A program made the position numbers and the translations under genes. Of a stretch of DNA of 12,500 nucleotides, positions 1-9,395 are shown in pieces. How positions within the stretch are numbered: the first letter of the stretch is position 1; every line of letters starts with the position of its first letter. A model generated the notes under the pieces. That model saw nothing but the letters and a program-made list of their open reading frames with translations, did no database searches and was not told where the DNA came from. The stretch covers positions 862,942-875,441 of the forward strand of contig NW_004754905.1 of the NCBI RefSeq assembly GCF_000188695.1. Direction: 5' to 3'. The stretch comes from Salpingoeca rosetta (lineage: Eukaryota; Opisthokonta; Choanoflagellata; Craspedida; Salpingoecidae).

Positions 1-1
<1 letters not shown>

Positions 2-44
<43 letters not shown>

Positions 45-65
45 TGTGTGTTGGGGGGGGGGGGG
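2..65. repeat. (GT)n run followed by a 13-base G homopolymer
   Basis: GT dinucleotides with one TA interruption run to about 51, then 13 G at 53-65, then TTAGGGTT. It lies in intron 4 of WASHC5 or further downstream in that gene. Relative to WASHC5 the sense strand here is CA-rich, opposite to the other WASHC5 introns. Confidence 0.93.
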
Positions 66-234
66 TTAGGGTTCAGTATTCACATTCAACCTGTCCACAA
101 AACAGAACAGACAACTACACACGCGCATGCCATGCCCACGTGATTATCAGCTTTGTCTTTCCCGCTCTCCCACTGTCTTCCTTCTTCCCCCTTCTCCACA
201 CGAATGCGCCGATCCTCGCCTCTAACGAACGCAC

Positions 235-433
235 TTGACAAAGTCTGTGATGTAGCGATAGACAGAGTCGAATGCGAGGTAGAAACGCGACAGCAGGTGG
301 TAGTGCGTCTCCTTGAAGTCCTCGTCCAGATCTTGCATCTCCGGCGATGAGTCGATGCGGTGGTCGAACAACTGCAACACACATACACACAGATGCGCAA
401 ATGAGCGCGCAATTGCAATCACGCATCGGGATA

Positions 434-483
<50 letters not shown>

Positions 484-1213
484 ACACACACACACACACA
501 CACACGCACGCACACACACACGCACACATGCACACATGCGTACGCTTCAAGTGGTGCACATGCAACGAGCACAGACAGGCTCACCTCGATGCTGTTGAAG
601 TAGGAAAAGTCCAGCACAATGTGTTGATACTTGACCTAAAACCAAAGTGGATAGTGGGCACGCTTGTTGGTGAGAAGTGAAATGGCTGAAATGGCTGCGA
701 CACCCATGCACACAAGTCAACATATGCAAGCACACACACACACCATACACAAGAACACAAACAAACTGGAACACACAGACACACACCTGGTCGTCGCGAT
801 CCCTGAGGTAGAACACATCGGGGATGGCTTCTGCAAGACGCAGCAGCTCCGCGATGATGGCATTGCCACGGCTTGTCTGAACCGACAACACGAGGATGTG
901 ATGGGCCATGCATGACACACGAACAAAACACAAACACCAAACCACAGACATGAGCGACATGTCAACAACAGCAGTGGCTGAAGCGAAAGCACTCATGCGG
1001 CCAAGATGACACACACACACACACACACACATGTACAGACAGGCACACACACACACACACACGCACACACTTGCACAGACATGTATGCACGATCGTGCAC
1101 TCCCCAACCCCCCCCCCCCTCAACACACACCCACACACACACACTCGCGCACATGTACGCACCAGCCGCAGCAGCGTCTGCCCGCACTGGTTGCGTTCAT
1201 GGAGGAGGTCCAT
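235..1213 (-). CDS. WASHC5: WASH complex subunit strumpellin, N-terminal exons 1-4 (partial, runs off left edge)
   Basis: Strumpellin is a core subunit of the WASH complex, which activates Arp2/3 on endosomes for cargo sorting. Four minus-strand exons are visible: 1213-1163 (start Met, 17 codons), 876-787 (30 codons), 635-585 (17 codons) and 371-235 (45 codons plus 2 bases). The first three joins are all phase 0. Donors are GTGCGT, GTGTGT, GTGAGC and GTGCGT; acceptors are TTCAG, TTTTAG and TTGCAG. The joined protein aligns without gaps to the start of human strumpellin as I remember it: MDLLHERNQCGQTLLRL opens it, GNAIIAELLRL in exon 2 is identical, and KYxxIxxDFSYF, QDLDE and RFYLAF follow in the expected order. 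The end of exon 4 is the least certain boundary: an in-frame stop lies 10 bases past the chosen donor at 234-233, and the expected next residues (strumpellin YLDDL region) are not found down to base 1, so exon 5 lies outside. The gene is divergent from the receptor kinase gene, with starts 181 bases apart. Confidence 0.9.
433..535. repeat. (CA)n tract, (GT)n in the sense of WASHC5 intron 3
   Basis: CA dinucleotides with a CACCAC break near 481 and CG interruptions after 505. In the sense of the minus-strand WASHC5 gene this is a GU tract that starts about 50 bases after the donor at 584. Confidence 0.95.
1009..1150. repeat. CA-rich tract with a C12 run, GT-rich in the sense of WASHC5 intron 1
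   Basis: Several CA runs (about 1009-1032, 1042-1070, 1123-1146) and a homopolymer of 12 C at 1108-1119. In the sense of WASHC5 this begins about 15 bases inside intron 1 (donor at 1162-1161). Confidence 0.9.
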
Positions 1214-1394
1214 CTCTGGCGGTGTTTGTGTGGCGAAAATAGATTGAAAACTTTCACCATTTCTCCGCAAATCGCACAGCCAAACCAACAGCTGGCGGTG
1301 ACGCAAAGTCGTCACAGCACCCCCACCACAGCACCACCTCAACTCCTCCTTGTCCTCCTTTGTTTTGCGAGAGGACACAGTGAAGGAGAGAAGA
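1214..1394. promoter_or_regulatory. divergent promoter region between WASHC5 and the LRR receptor kinase gene
   Basis: This interval separates the start codons of two divergent genes and must hold both 5' untranslated regions and core promoters. It carries a perfect inverted repeat at 1298-1315, GTGACG-N6-CGTCAC, which contains two CRE-like half-sites (TGACG and CGTCA). An E2F-like GGCGAAA lies at 1232-1238, and a CA/CCACC-rich strand runs over about 1313-1343. No convincing TATA box was seen. The promoter role follows from position; the factor assignments are inference. Confidence 0.6.
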
Positions 1395-1494
1395 ATGGGG
1401 CGGCCGCTGCTGTGGTCGGCGATCTACCTCTTCGCTTTCGCCTTTGCCACCGTCATTGCCTGCAGCGAAACAGCACAAGCGGCAGCCGATGAGA

Positions 1495-1582
<88 letters not shown>

Positions 1583-1583
1583 G

Positions 1584-1664
<81 letters not shown>

Positions 1665-4600
1665 AAATGGACTGGTTGTTTAAACCTACGTGCGACTTTG
1701 TGCATTTTGTCTGCCTGCGCGCTTTTCCCAATGCGCTGGACACGAGTGCTCACACGTGCTTGTATCCACTCCCATCCCTCCACTCACCCCACATCCACAC
1801 CCGTCCCTCCACTCACCCCACAACTACAACAGCTGCCTCTGTGTGGGCACGTGGACACGACGCTGGCGCAGCTCGAAACGACCTTGACGCGCCATGGCGT
1901 GCCATTCACCACGTCCACGCAGCAGCAGCAGCAGCAGCCACGGACAGCAGACAGCAATGCCACGGCGCGCTCCGTGCACGCAAATCGTCCAGCAGTCTTA
2001 ATTGACCTGTCATCCATCCAGGACATGATGCGCGCGTTTGGGTGTCCAGCAACCGCAACACGCAACGCCGTGACGCACACCACCGTGACGCACACCACCA
2101 AGGAGCACACCACCAAGGAGCAGACAACCCGTAATCCAACACCGTCGCCCAACGCCACAGCCGAATCTGAGACCATAATCAATCCACAGCTGGCACATGC
2201 ACAGGAACACCAGCAACGCCGCGAGCTCTTGCGGCTGCAGACTCGTAGTCGTGAGCGACGTGCGAGCACACCGTCACAATCAGGAGCGTGCACACTGGCC
2301 AGCATCCTCAGCGACACGTGTGCCGCTGGTACCGATAACATCACCCTGACCATCACGTTTGATGGCAGCGAGCAGATCAACGGCACCATCGACAACTTCC
2401 CGCTGCTCAGGATCTCCGCCAACATCGCCACGCTCATCCTCAGGGGCACGGTGCACGAGCCGCAGCTGCAGTGGGTGCTGGACAACGGCAACTGGGACGC
2501 ATGTTTCTTCTTCATCTTGGAGGGCCTGCAGTTTGACACCTTCCGCCTGAGTACGCTGCATCGGTTCCTGAGCCTGCGGGGTGTCCGCCTCCAACGCACC
2601 GCCATGCTCCAGGCCGTGGACACGCACAACTTCCCGCAGGCGGGGCAGATCCGCCGGCTTGACATCCATAACACCTCCCTGGCCACCATCCCATCCCTCG
2701 CCAACTTCACGTCCCTGCAGGTCCTGGACATGTACGACAACCGCATTCGACACGTGAGCAAGGATGCCTTTGCCGGCCTGACGGCCCTCAGCAACCTGTT
2801 TATGGACGGTAACCTCATATCCCGCATCGATCGCGGTGCATTTGCGGAAGCAACAGCGCTGACGGAGCTGGTGCTGAGTGACAACGACATCACGGCCGTC
2901 CCCGAAGGCCTGCTGCATCCCCTCATGCGGCTCACCGTGCTCAAGCTCCAGCACAATCCAATGCGCGAGCTGGACCCGGACGTGTTTGGCAGCCTCACAT
3001 CCATCCGTCTCCTTGTCCTCAGCAGCACCCTCATCACCAGCCTGCCCACCGGCATCTTCGCTGCCGCCACCCGCCTCACCGACCTCGACCTTGCACACAA
3101 CCTGCTCACGTCCCTGCCCGAGACCATCTTCTCTGGCCTGTCGCTGCTGGACGAGGTGCAGCTGTTCAGCAATCGCCTGACATCCCTGCCACCACAGCTG
3201 TTCAGGGAGCAGACGGCCCTCACACGCCTCTCGCTCGACCACAACCGAATCAAGTACCTGCCCCCCTCGCTCTTCGACACGTGCAGCGAGCTCCGCTTCG
3301 TTATCTGCAGCAACAACGGGCTGCAGACCATCCCGCCCCGCCTGTTCCCCAACAGCCCGCACATGGTGCGCATTAACTTCGCCAACAACGCGCTGCGCGC
3401 TGTGGACGGCCTCTTTGACGGCTCGGCGCTGTCCGCGCTGGTTGCGCTCGACCTGGAGGGAAACCGGTTGACACAGCTGCACATTCCCACCCCGCTCCCG
3501 TCACTGCGCAGCCTCATCCTCAGCCGCAACCCGGTACAGCACGTCCCAAACACGAAGATGGTGCCGGAGCTTGGGGAGCTGCGCATGCAGGGCCACCACA
3601 TCAAGCGCCTGGACCTCACCCCGCTGCTGAGCCTGCAGCGCATTGGCACGCTGGATGTGAGCGCCGCTGGTCACGTCCACAGCACTGCCATGCTGGACGC
3701 TGCTGCCGTGAGTGTGTCCCCGGCCCTCCACGCCCTGAGCGCCACCAACGTGGACCTGAGCAGCGTGCTCGGTGTGCTGCAACAGCTGCCGTCGCTTCAG
3801 CTGCACGAGCTCGGCGTTGGCTGGCCCGGCGCCGACGAGACCACGCTGCCAGTCTCGCTGCTGTGCCACGTGCTGGCAGACGACGTGGATGTGCTGCGGC
3901 TCCCGCGTGTCAACCACGCATCCATTGAGCTGTGCTCCGACAAGCGGTTTGACACCGTTCAGCTGCAGGGCAACGGGCACCTGCGCTCCGTCAACATCCC
4001 CACGACACTCAAGGAGCTCAATGTGTCCGATTGCACGCAGCTCACGTCCATCACGGTGCCGTTTGTCGACATCCTGGACATCAGCAACACGCGCGTGCAA
4101 CTGAATGCGGCGCTGTGCACGCGCTGGGGACGGCGCATCCTGTTTGCCCGCAACCTGGACCCGGTGTTTGTTGACTTGCAGTACGCCCTGTCTGCTATGG
4201 GCACGTGCCTGGACAACGTCGACATCCTCGACCTCTCCGGCAATGCGTGGCTCGACAGCCCACAGGAGGTGAACCGGGTGGTGAGCAACGACATTGCGCT
4301 GTCGGACCTGCTGTTCATCACGGCCAACTTCTTCACCATCCGCTCGCGGCCGACCCCGCCCATCCTGCAGCTGCAGTCGTCGCCCGTCGACTGCGCCATT
4401 GCTGTCTCCAACCAAGAGCTGCGGCGCCGTACAGACACCGCCATTGTGTCAAACGAGATTGTCTACTCCTTCCACTGCACGTGTGCGCGCGGATACAAGA
4501 TGACATCGGGTGGGCGGTGCGTGGTGGACAACCCAGATGTTGCGGGCATCGCTGCTGGTTCTGTCATTGGCGGCCTTGCCCTTGGCTTGCTCATGGCGTG

Positions 4601-5186
4601 GTTGTCACGCCGCTACCGTGGCCTGACCAAGCGCATCGACCTGCAGGAGCAGCTGCTAGTGGAACGAGATGAAGAGGTGATGGCGCTGAAGAAGGCGTGG
4701 GAGATTGAGTACGATGAGCTGAGACTGGTTGAGCGTGTGGCTGCGGGTGCGTTTGGCGTGGTGTTCAAGGCGGAGTGGGACACAGTCACAGTGGCGGTGA
4801 AGGTGTTGCAGCAAGCCGTCATGGCATTTGACGAGAGCACGGTGCTTGAGTTTGAGAAGGAGGTGGAGTTTCTGCAGCGGACACGGCACCCGCACGTGGT
4901 GCGGTTCTTTGGCGCGGGCACAGATCCCAACGGCAGCCCGTTCCTGGTGCTGGAGTTTGTTGCTCTGGGGTCACTCAAGGACCTGTTGGGGAAGGACTTG
5001 GAGGGGGTGCTGAGGGAGATGGAACAACATGCTGGTGATGACAATCATGATGTGGTTCTCAGAGCCAGCAGGGATGGTGCTGATTGGGTGTGGGCGCTGA
5101 AGACACGTTTGCTCCGCGACATTGCCAGTGGCATGGCCTTTATCCACAGCCTGGATCAAGTACACAGGTGCGTGTAAGGGGAGAGT

Positions 5187-5268
<82 letters not shown>

Positions 5269-5984
5269 TGCGTTGGCGTATGTGGGTGGTTGGGTGTGTG
5301 CGCGTGTGTGTGTGAGTGAGTGAGTGTACATGCATGTGCCTGTGTGTTTGGGTGCAGGCACGTGCCTCTTGCAGATCGCCCATCCTAGCCTCACCCCTCT
5401 CATCAACACCACATCCGCAGAGACCTGAAGAGTGGCAATGTGCTGGTAAACTCAAAGCTGCGCGCCAAGATTACCGACTTTGGGTCCATTCGCCAATGCC
5501 TGACGCGTGGCCGCGGTGGAAGTGTGCATGCAGGCAACGAAGCACAGCGAGCTGGTCTCCTTTCCAGCTCAGACGAAGCTGGTGATCTGCAGTACTCGCG
5601 CCAGGCCGGGCTGACCACGCAGATGAACCTGACGATGACGGCTGGCGTGGGCACGCCGCTGTACATGGCACCCGAGGCGATTGTTGGTGACAAGTACAAC
5701 GCCAAAGCAGACGTGTTCAGCTTTGGCGTGCTGATGTGGGAGGTGGCGACCCAACGTGTGCCTGACTTGATTGAGCAGGAGAAAGGCAGTGACTTCAGAG
5801 GACCCCTGCTCCCCGCACTCGCAGAGCTGCTGCTTGAAGGCAAACGCCTTCGGTTCGAAGATCACGGTGCGTGTGTGTGTGTGTGTGTGTGTGTCTGTGT
5901 GTGTGTCTGTGTTTGTGTGTGTGTGTGTCTGTGTCTGTGTGTCTGTGTGTGAGTGTCTGTGTGTCTGTGTGTCTGTGAGTGTGC

Positions 5985-6030
<46 letters not shown>

Positions 6031-6215
6031 GTGTGTGCATCCTTGCCATCGTGCGCTTGCACATTCACTGACCAACTTTCTGCACATGTGCATACAATCC
6101 TTGAGCAGATGGTGTGCCGGAGTGGTTCCAGACGCTCACCAGCAAGTGTGTCCACGAAGATCCACAGCGACGGCCGACATTTGCCGAGCTGGAGGCACAT
6201 CACCTGAATGCCTGA
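1395..6215 (+). CDS. LRR receptor kinase (signal peptide - LRRs - EGF-like - TM - TKL kinase), complete, 4 exons
   Basis: Type I receptor kinase of 1329 residues. Exons are 1395-1496, 1833-5167, 5421-5866 and 6109-6215; all joins keep frame (phases 0, 2, 1). The Met at 1395 is chosen because a hydrophobic signal peptide follows directly; an in-frame Met at 1350 would add 15 polar residues. Residues 35-185 are low complexity, with six Gln at 64-69 and a Thr/His repeat at about 114-135. About 14 LRRs of near 24 residues lie at 307-620, followed by degenerate LRR-like sequence to about 900. A half EGF-like module has Cys916, Cys918 and Cys930. The membrane helix is about 937-958, ending in basic SRRYR. 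The kinase spans about 994-1325: AGAFG loop near 1006, Lys1024, alpha-C Glu1044, probable gatekeeper Leu1074, HRDLKSGN at 1145-1152, DFG at 1165-1167, APE at 1229-1231, then DVFSFG and a C-terminal RRP. All catalytic residues are present, so it should be active. HRDLKSxN and DVFSFGVLMWE point to the TKL group, so Ser/Thr specificity is likelier than Tyr. The ligand is unknown. Confidence 0.88.
1497..1663. repeat. (GT)n microsatellite, 167 bases, abutting a 5' splice site
   Basis: An almost pure GT dinucleotide run begins at the donor of intron 1 of the receptor kinase gene. Only two interruptions (C at 1578 and 1590) are seen. Because it starts at the splice site, many alternative GT donors in two frames are available. 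Confidence 0.97.
1772..1829. repeat. 29-base tandem repeat, two copies, in front of the intron 1 acceptor
   Basis: Copies at 1772-1800 and 1801-1829 share CCNTCCCTCCACTCACCCCACA and differ at a few positions. Each carries a pyrimidine-rich stretch and a CTCAC element that could act as branch point. The splice acceptor follows three bases after the second copy. Confidence 0.85.
5168..5420 (+). other. intron 2 of the receptor kinase gene, splitting the HRD arginine codon
   Basis: The donor GTGCGT follows bases AG of the Arg1146 codon; the acceptor CCGCAG precedes A-GAC-CTG, restoring HRDLKSGN. A (GT)n run fills 5188-5265. Retention would end translation three codons into the intron (His-Arg-Cys-Val-stop), giving a membrane receptor without a catalytic centre. 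Confidence 0.88.
5188..5265. repeat. (GT)n microsatellite in intron 2 of the receptor kinase gene
   Basis: About 39 GT units start 20 bases after the donor site on the sense strand. The run is followed by imperfect GT-rich sequence to about 5345. Confidence 0.95.
5867..6039. repeat. imperfect (GT)n/(GTCT) tract at a 5' splice site
   Basis: A GT-rich tract starting at the donor of intron 3. It mixes pure GT with GTCTGTGT variants between about 5894 and 5985, then pure GT to about 6025. The interruptions suggest an older array than the one in intron 1. Confidence 0.93.
5867..6108 (+). other. intron 3 of the receptor kinase gene
   Basis: The donor GTGCGT follows G of an Asp codon; the acceptor TTGAGCAG precedes AT-GGT-GTG, restoring the kinase C-lobe sequence HDGVPEWF. 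Joining here reaches the terminal RRPTF motif and a stop at 6213-6215. About 170 of its 242 bases are GT-rich repeat. Confidence 0.85.
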
Positions 6216-6226
6216 CATTGTGTTTG

Positions 6227-6228
6227 TA

Positions 6229-6271
<43 letters not shown>
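6227..6271. repeat. (GT)n run just after the receptor kinase stop codon
   Basis: A sense-strand GT run begins 12 bases after the TGA at 6213-6215, so it would lie in the 3' UTR or act as a GU-rich downstream processing element. Confidence 0.93.
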
Positions 6272-6272
<1 letters not shown>

Positions 6273-6473
6273 TGTCTATCTGTCTATCTGTCTATCTGTC
6301 TGCCTGTGTCTGTGCCTGCATGTTACTCTGCCTGCCTGTGTTATGTTACTAGCTCGTGGTCTGTCTATCTGTCTATCTGTCTATCTGTCTGTCTGTGTCT
6401 GTACGTCTATCTGTCTGCCTGTGTCTGTGCCTGCATGTTACTCTGCCTGCCTGTGTTATGTTACTAGCTCGTG
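6271..6473. repeat. TCTG/TCTA array with a perfect 69-base duplication at 115-base offset
   Basis: The bases at 6290-6358 recur exactly at 6405-6473. Each copy is preceded by TCTG/TCTA tetranucleotide repeats (6271-6300 and 6360-6391). Both copies end in TTATGTTACTAGCTCGTG. The exact identity implies a recent duplication. No coding role is evident. Confidence 0.92.
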
Positions 6474-6582
6474 CGTGTGTGTATGTTTCGCCTGTGCGAT
6501 TAGCTGACTGATGCCTTGCTTGTGATCGACCCTGCCTGTCCCAATAGGAGCATCATTGTACCGTTACAAATGAACACTTTTG

Positions 6583-6588
6583 TTTATT
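6583..6588 (-). terminator. candidate AATAAA polyadenylation signal of the type II solenoid gene
   Basis: TTTATT on the plus strand reads AATAAA on the minus strand, about 293 bases past the stop of the minus-strand gene. It is the only canonical hexamer I noticed in the convergent region. No AATAAA was found on the plus strand for the receptor kinase gene. Assignment is by position only. Confidence 0.45.
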
Positions 6589-6728
6589 GAAGCAGTGGAG
6601 AAGGGTGAGGGAACGGCAAGTGACGCGAAGGGGCAGCAATGTAACGATGTCAAAGATAGGGAACTCGATCCGGACGTTGTCCTCCAGGAACAGAGCAAAC
6701 AAACGAACCGACAGACGAACAATTCAAG

Positions 6729-6757
6729 CACACATGCGCACACACACCAACACACAA

Positions 6758-6790
<33 letters not shown>

Positions 6791-6845
6791 CACAAACACA
6801 AAAACACACACACACACAAACACACAAACACAAAACACACACAAA
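6729..6845. repeat. imperfect (CA)n run, equal to (GT)n in the sense of the minus-strand gene
   Basis: ACACA units mixed with AAACA interruptions. On the minus strand this is a GU/GUUU-rich 3' UTR segment beginning about 36 bases after the TGA at 6883-6881. Confidence 0.92.
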
Positions 6846-6880
6846 CCAATCAATCCAACCCCAACTCCCGTCTTTTCCTC

Positions 6881-9364
6881 TCAGCAAATGAGGCAAGTGT
6901 CGACACAGTTGCTGAGAGTGAGGGTGTCAGGGTTGCCACGCACGCAGACGCAGTCGCCGGTGGCAAGAAGGCCGTGGCAGTCGAGGGATGTGAGTGCGTT
7001 GTTCTGCACATCAAGGTTGCCCGTGATGTTGGCGATGCCGCTGAGGTCAATGCTCTCCAGGTTGTTGTTGTCGACGTTGAGGGTGCCCTCGATGAAGGTG
7101 AGCTGGCCAAAGTTGATGCTAGTCAGGGCGTTGTTGCTCAGGTGCAGGTCTTTGTCAAACGTGGCACCCGGCACGCCAACGCCGGCGATGCTGCCAAAGT
7201 TGATGCTGGTGAGCGCAGAGTCGGTAATGCTGAAGGTGTCGATGCGGCCGGCGACGCCGCGGAAGTTGACGCCCACGAGAGCGGTGTCGTCGATGGCGAG
7301 CGAGCGAATGGCAGTCACCGAGCCAAAGTCGACCGTGGTCAGGTGCGGGTTGTTGGACAAGTCAATCTCACCGCCAGTCGTGTCGTCACCGCTGGTTTCA
7401 CCGATGCGCGCCACGTTCTTGAAGTTGATCTCGGTGACGGCCGTGTCGCGAATGGTCACGTCGCCGCCAATGGCGGTGACTGCGCCAAAGTCGACAGCGG
7501 TGACCTTGCCCGCACCGCGGAGGTTGAGGTCGCCTGTCACCGTGCGCAGGTTTGCAAGATTGACGCTGGTCAGGCCCGTGGCGTCACGGAGGTCCAGATC
7601 GCCCTCGAACGACGTCAGCGCACCAAAGTCGATGGCCGTGAGCGTGCTGACCCGCGACAGGTCCAGCACTCCGCCCACGCGCTCCACGTTGGCAAAGTCG
7701 AGGCTGGAGAGCGCCGTGCTGCGCAGGGACACGGCACCGCCAATGTGTGTGGCGGACGCGATGTTGAGGGACACAAGGCTGTCGATGCTGCTGGCGCTGA
7801 GGGTACCGCCGATTCGCGTCACGCTGGGGAGATCGAGATTAGTCAGGGCAGTGCTGCGCACGTCCACGTCGCCGTGCACGGCAGCGAGAGCGGGGAAGGC
7901 GATGGAGGTGAGTGAGGGCGTGGAGGCAAGCCGCACGTCACCGCCAACACTGACGAGCTTGGGGAAAGCAACGCCGGTTAGGCCCGTGTTGGAGAGGACG
8001 AGGTTTCCGCCCACCACCTCGAGGGCGCTGGCGTCGATGGTGGTGAGGCCAGTCACGCCAAACGCCTGCAGATTCCCCGTGATGTTGGTGAGGCTGGCAA
8101 TGTTGACGGAGGTGACCTGGGTGCCGGTGAGCTGCAGGTTGCTGATGGCGGTGAGGGAGCGCAGGTCGAGCGCGGTGAGGGAGCCCAGGCCCGATGGCTC
8201 AAACCGCCCGCCGAGGTGGGCCAGGCTGGACAGCTCCATGGAGGTGAGCGCCGTGCTCAAGAGCACGATGTTGCCGCCTACAAAGGTGAGGGACCCGGCG
8301 TTAACGGCGGCGAGGACGGGCTGCTGGAAGGGCATGAACGTGCCGGCCTCAAGATGGCGGCCGATGCGGGTGAGGCTGGGCAGGTCCAGGGTGGTGATGA
8401 ATGTGTCGCGGAGGTTCAGGTCCTGCCCAACCTCCTGCAATGCGGGGAGGTCGATGGCGGTGACGGACGTGGCCTGCAGAGAGATGATGCCACTGACGGT
8501 TGCGAGGCTGGGCAGGGCGAGAGCGGTGAGCTGGGTGCGGGACAGGTCGAGGTGGCCGTCGATGGACTTGAGGGCGTTGAAGTTGATGGACTCGAGCGTG
8601 GCCATGCCGCGGAAGTCGCCTGGGATGGCCTGCACGCTGCCAAAGTCCATGGTGGTGAAGAGGGAGTGGGCGAGATTGAGCGTGCCCTGGATGGCGGTGA
8701 GGGCGCCAAAGTTGACGGCTGCGGATGCCTGGATGAAGCTGAGGTCGATAGCGTCGCCGACGCTCTCGAGGTTGCCAAAGTCAATGGTGGTGGGCACGGT
8801 GAAGCTGAGGGTGAGCGCGTGGCCGATGCTGGTGAGGGCCGGTGCTTCGATGGAGGTGAGGGTGGTGATGCGGCTGATATCGAGGGCGCCGCCGACAGAC
8901 TGGAGCTGACCAAGGCTGACTTGCGTAAGCTCGTTGCCTCTGAGGGCGAGGTGGCCTCCGATGGCCGTGAGGCTGCCAAAGTCGATAGTGCTGATTTCGT
9001 TGTTTGCGAGGTTGACTGCGCCACCAATCACCAGGACGCCCTCGAACACGACCGACTGCAGCCTACCGCGGACAATGCCGTTGTTGTACGAGTTGATGTT
9101 GCCGCGAATGGACTGCACAGCCCCGAAGCGCAGCCGGGTTGTGTCCTGTGCCATGGTGATGGAGCCAATCACGCGCTCAAGCGCATAAAACTCCTCGCAG
9201 CAGCACTCGGTGACGTCGATGACCGCGGACACGCCGGAGTTCCTCACGGCTGCGCGGGACTCTGAATCGTTGCAGTTGAGCGACGGGTATTGTTCTTGCG
9301 GAACTGTATTTGGGAACAGCGTTACAGGGTTCGGGTCATCGTCATCGTCGGCGTTGTTGTTATG

Positions 9365-9395
<31 letters not shown>

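Larger units (their letters stand above)
1497..1832 (+). other. intron 1 of the LRR receptor kinase gene, stop-free and a multiple of three
   Basis: Donor GTGTGT directly follows the codon for the 34th residue; the acceptor is ACAACAG. The intron is 336 bases, exactly 112 codons, and has no stop in the frame of the flanking exons, so retention would keep the receptor reading frame. Its first half is a GT run. Its last 61 bases are pyrimidine-rich and contain a 29-base tandem repeat. Confidence 0.8.
6216..6880. other. convergent intergenic region holding both 3' UTRs, no gene seen
   Basis: This 665-base stretch separates the stops of the receptor kinase gene (6213-6215, plus) and the type II solenoid gene (6881-6883, minus). 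It holds a GT run (6227-6271), TCTG/TCTA tetranucleotides, a 69-base duplication, a unique stretch of about 250 bases and a CA-rich run (about 6729-6845). I saw no splice-consistent coding exon. Short open frames here are dinucleotide translations. Confidence 0.8.

Noticed and set aside
222..234. True C-terminal end of a short protein at the stop at 222-224
   Set aside because: The exon matches the N terminus of strumpellin, a protein of over 1100 residues, and a GTGCGT donor lies just before the stop, so the stop is read as intronic.
1424..1783. Short frames encoding poly(Thr-His) or poly(Cys-Val) at many places
   Set aside because: They are translations of CA/GT dinucleotide runs, which have no stop codons in any frame.
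1784..3649. 621-codon minus-strand open frame opposite the LRR region, and the 400- and 304-codon frames nearby
   Set aside because: They oppose a well-formed LRR array with conserved kinase sequence downstream, and their translations are low-complexity Arg/Ser or Val/Gln-rich.
6271..6473. Possible CRISPR-like array from the repeats in the convergent region
   Set aside because: There are only two long copies, tetranucleotide filler in between and no unique spacers. The context is eukaryotic nuclear DNA.
6888..8909. 673-codon open frame on the plus strand opposite the solenoid gene, and other long plus-strand frames at 6587-7915 and 8216-9265
   Set aside because: They are antisense shadows. 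The minus-strand frame has a clear membrane helix and regular leucine-rich repeats, and its GC3 bias and repeat structure remove stops from the opposite frames. The plus-strand products are rich in Arg, Ser and Pro or in acidic residues, with no domain signal.
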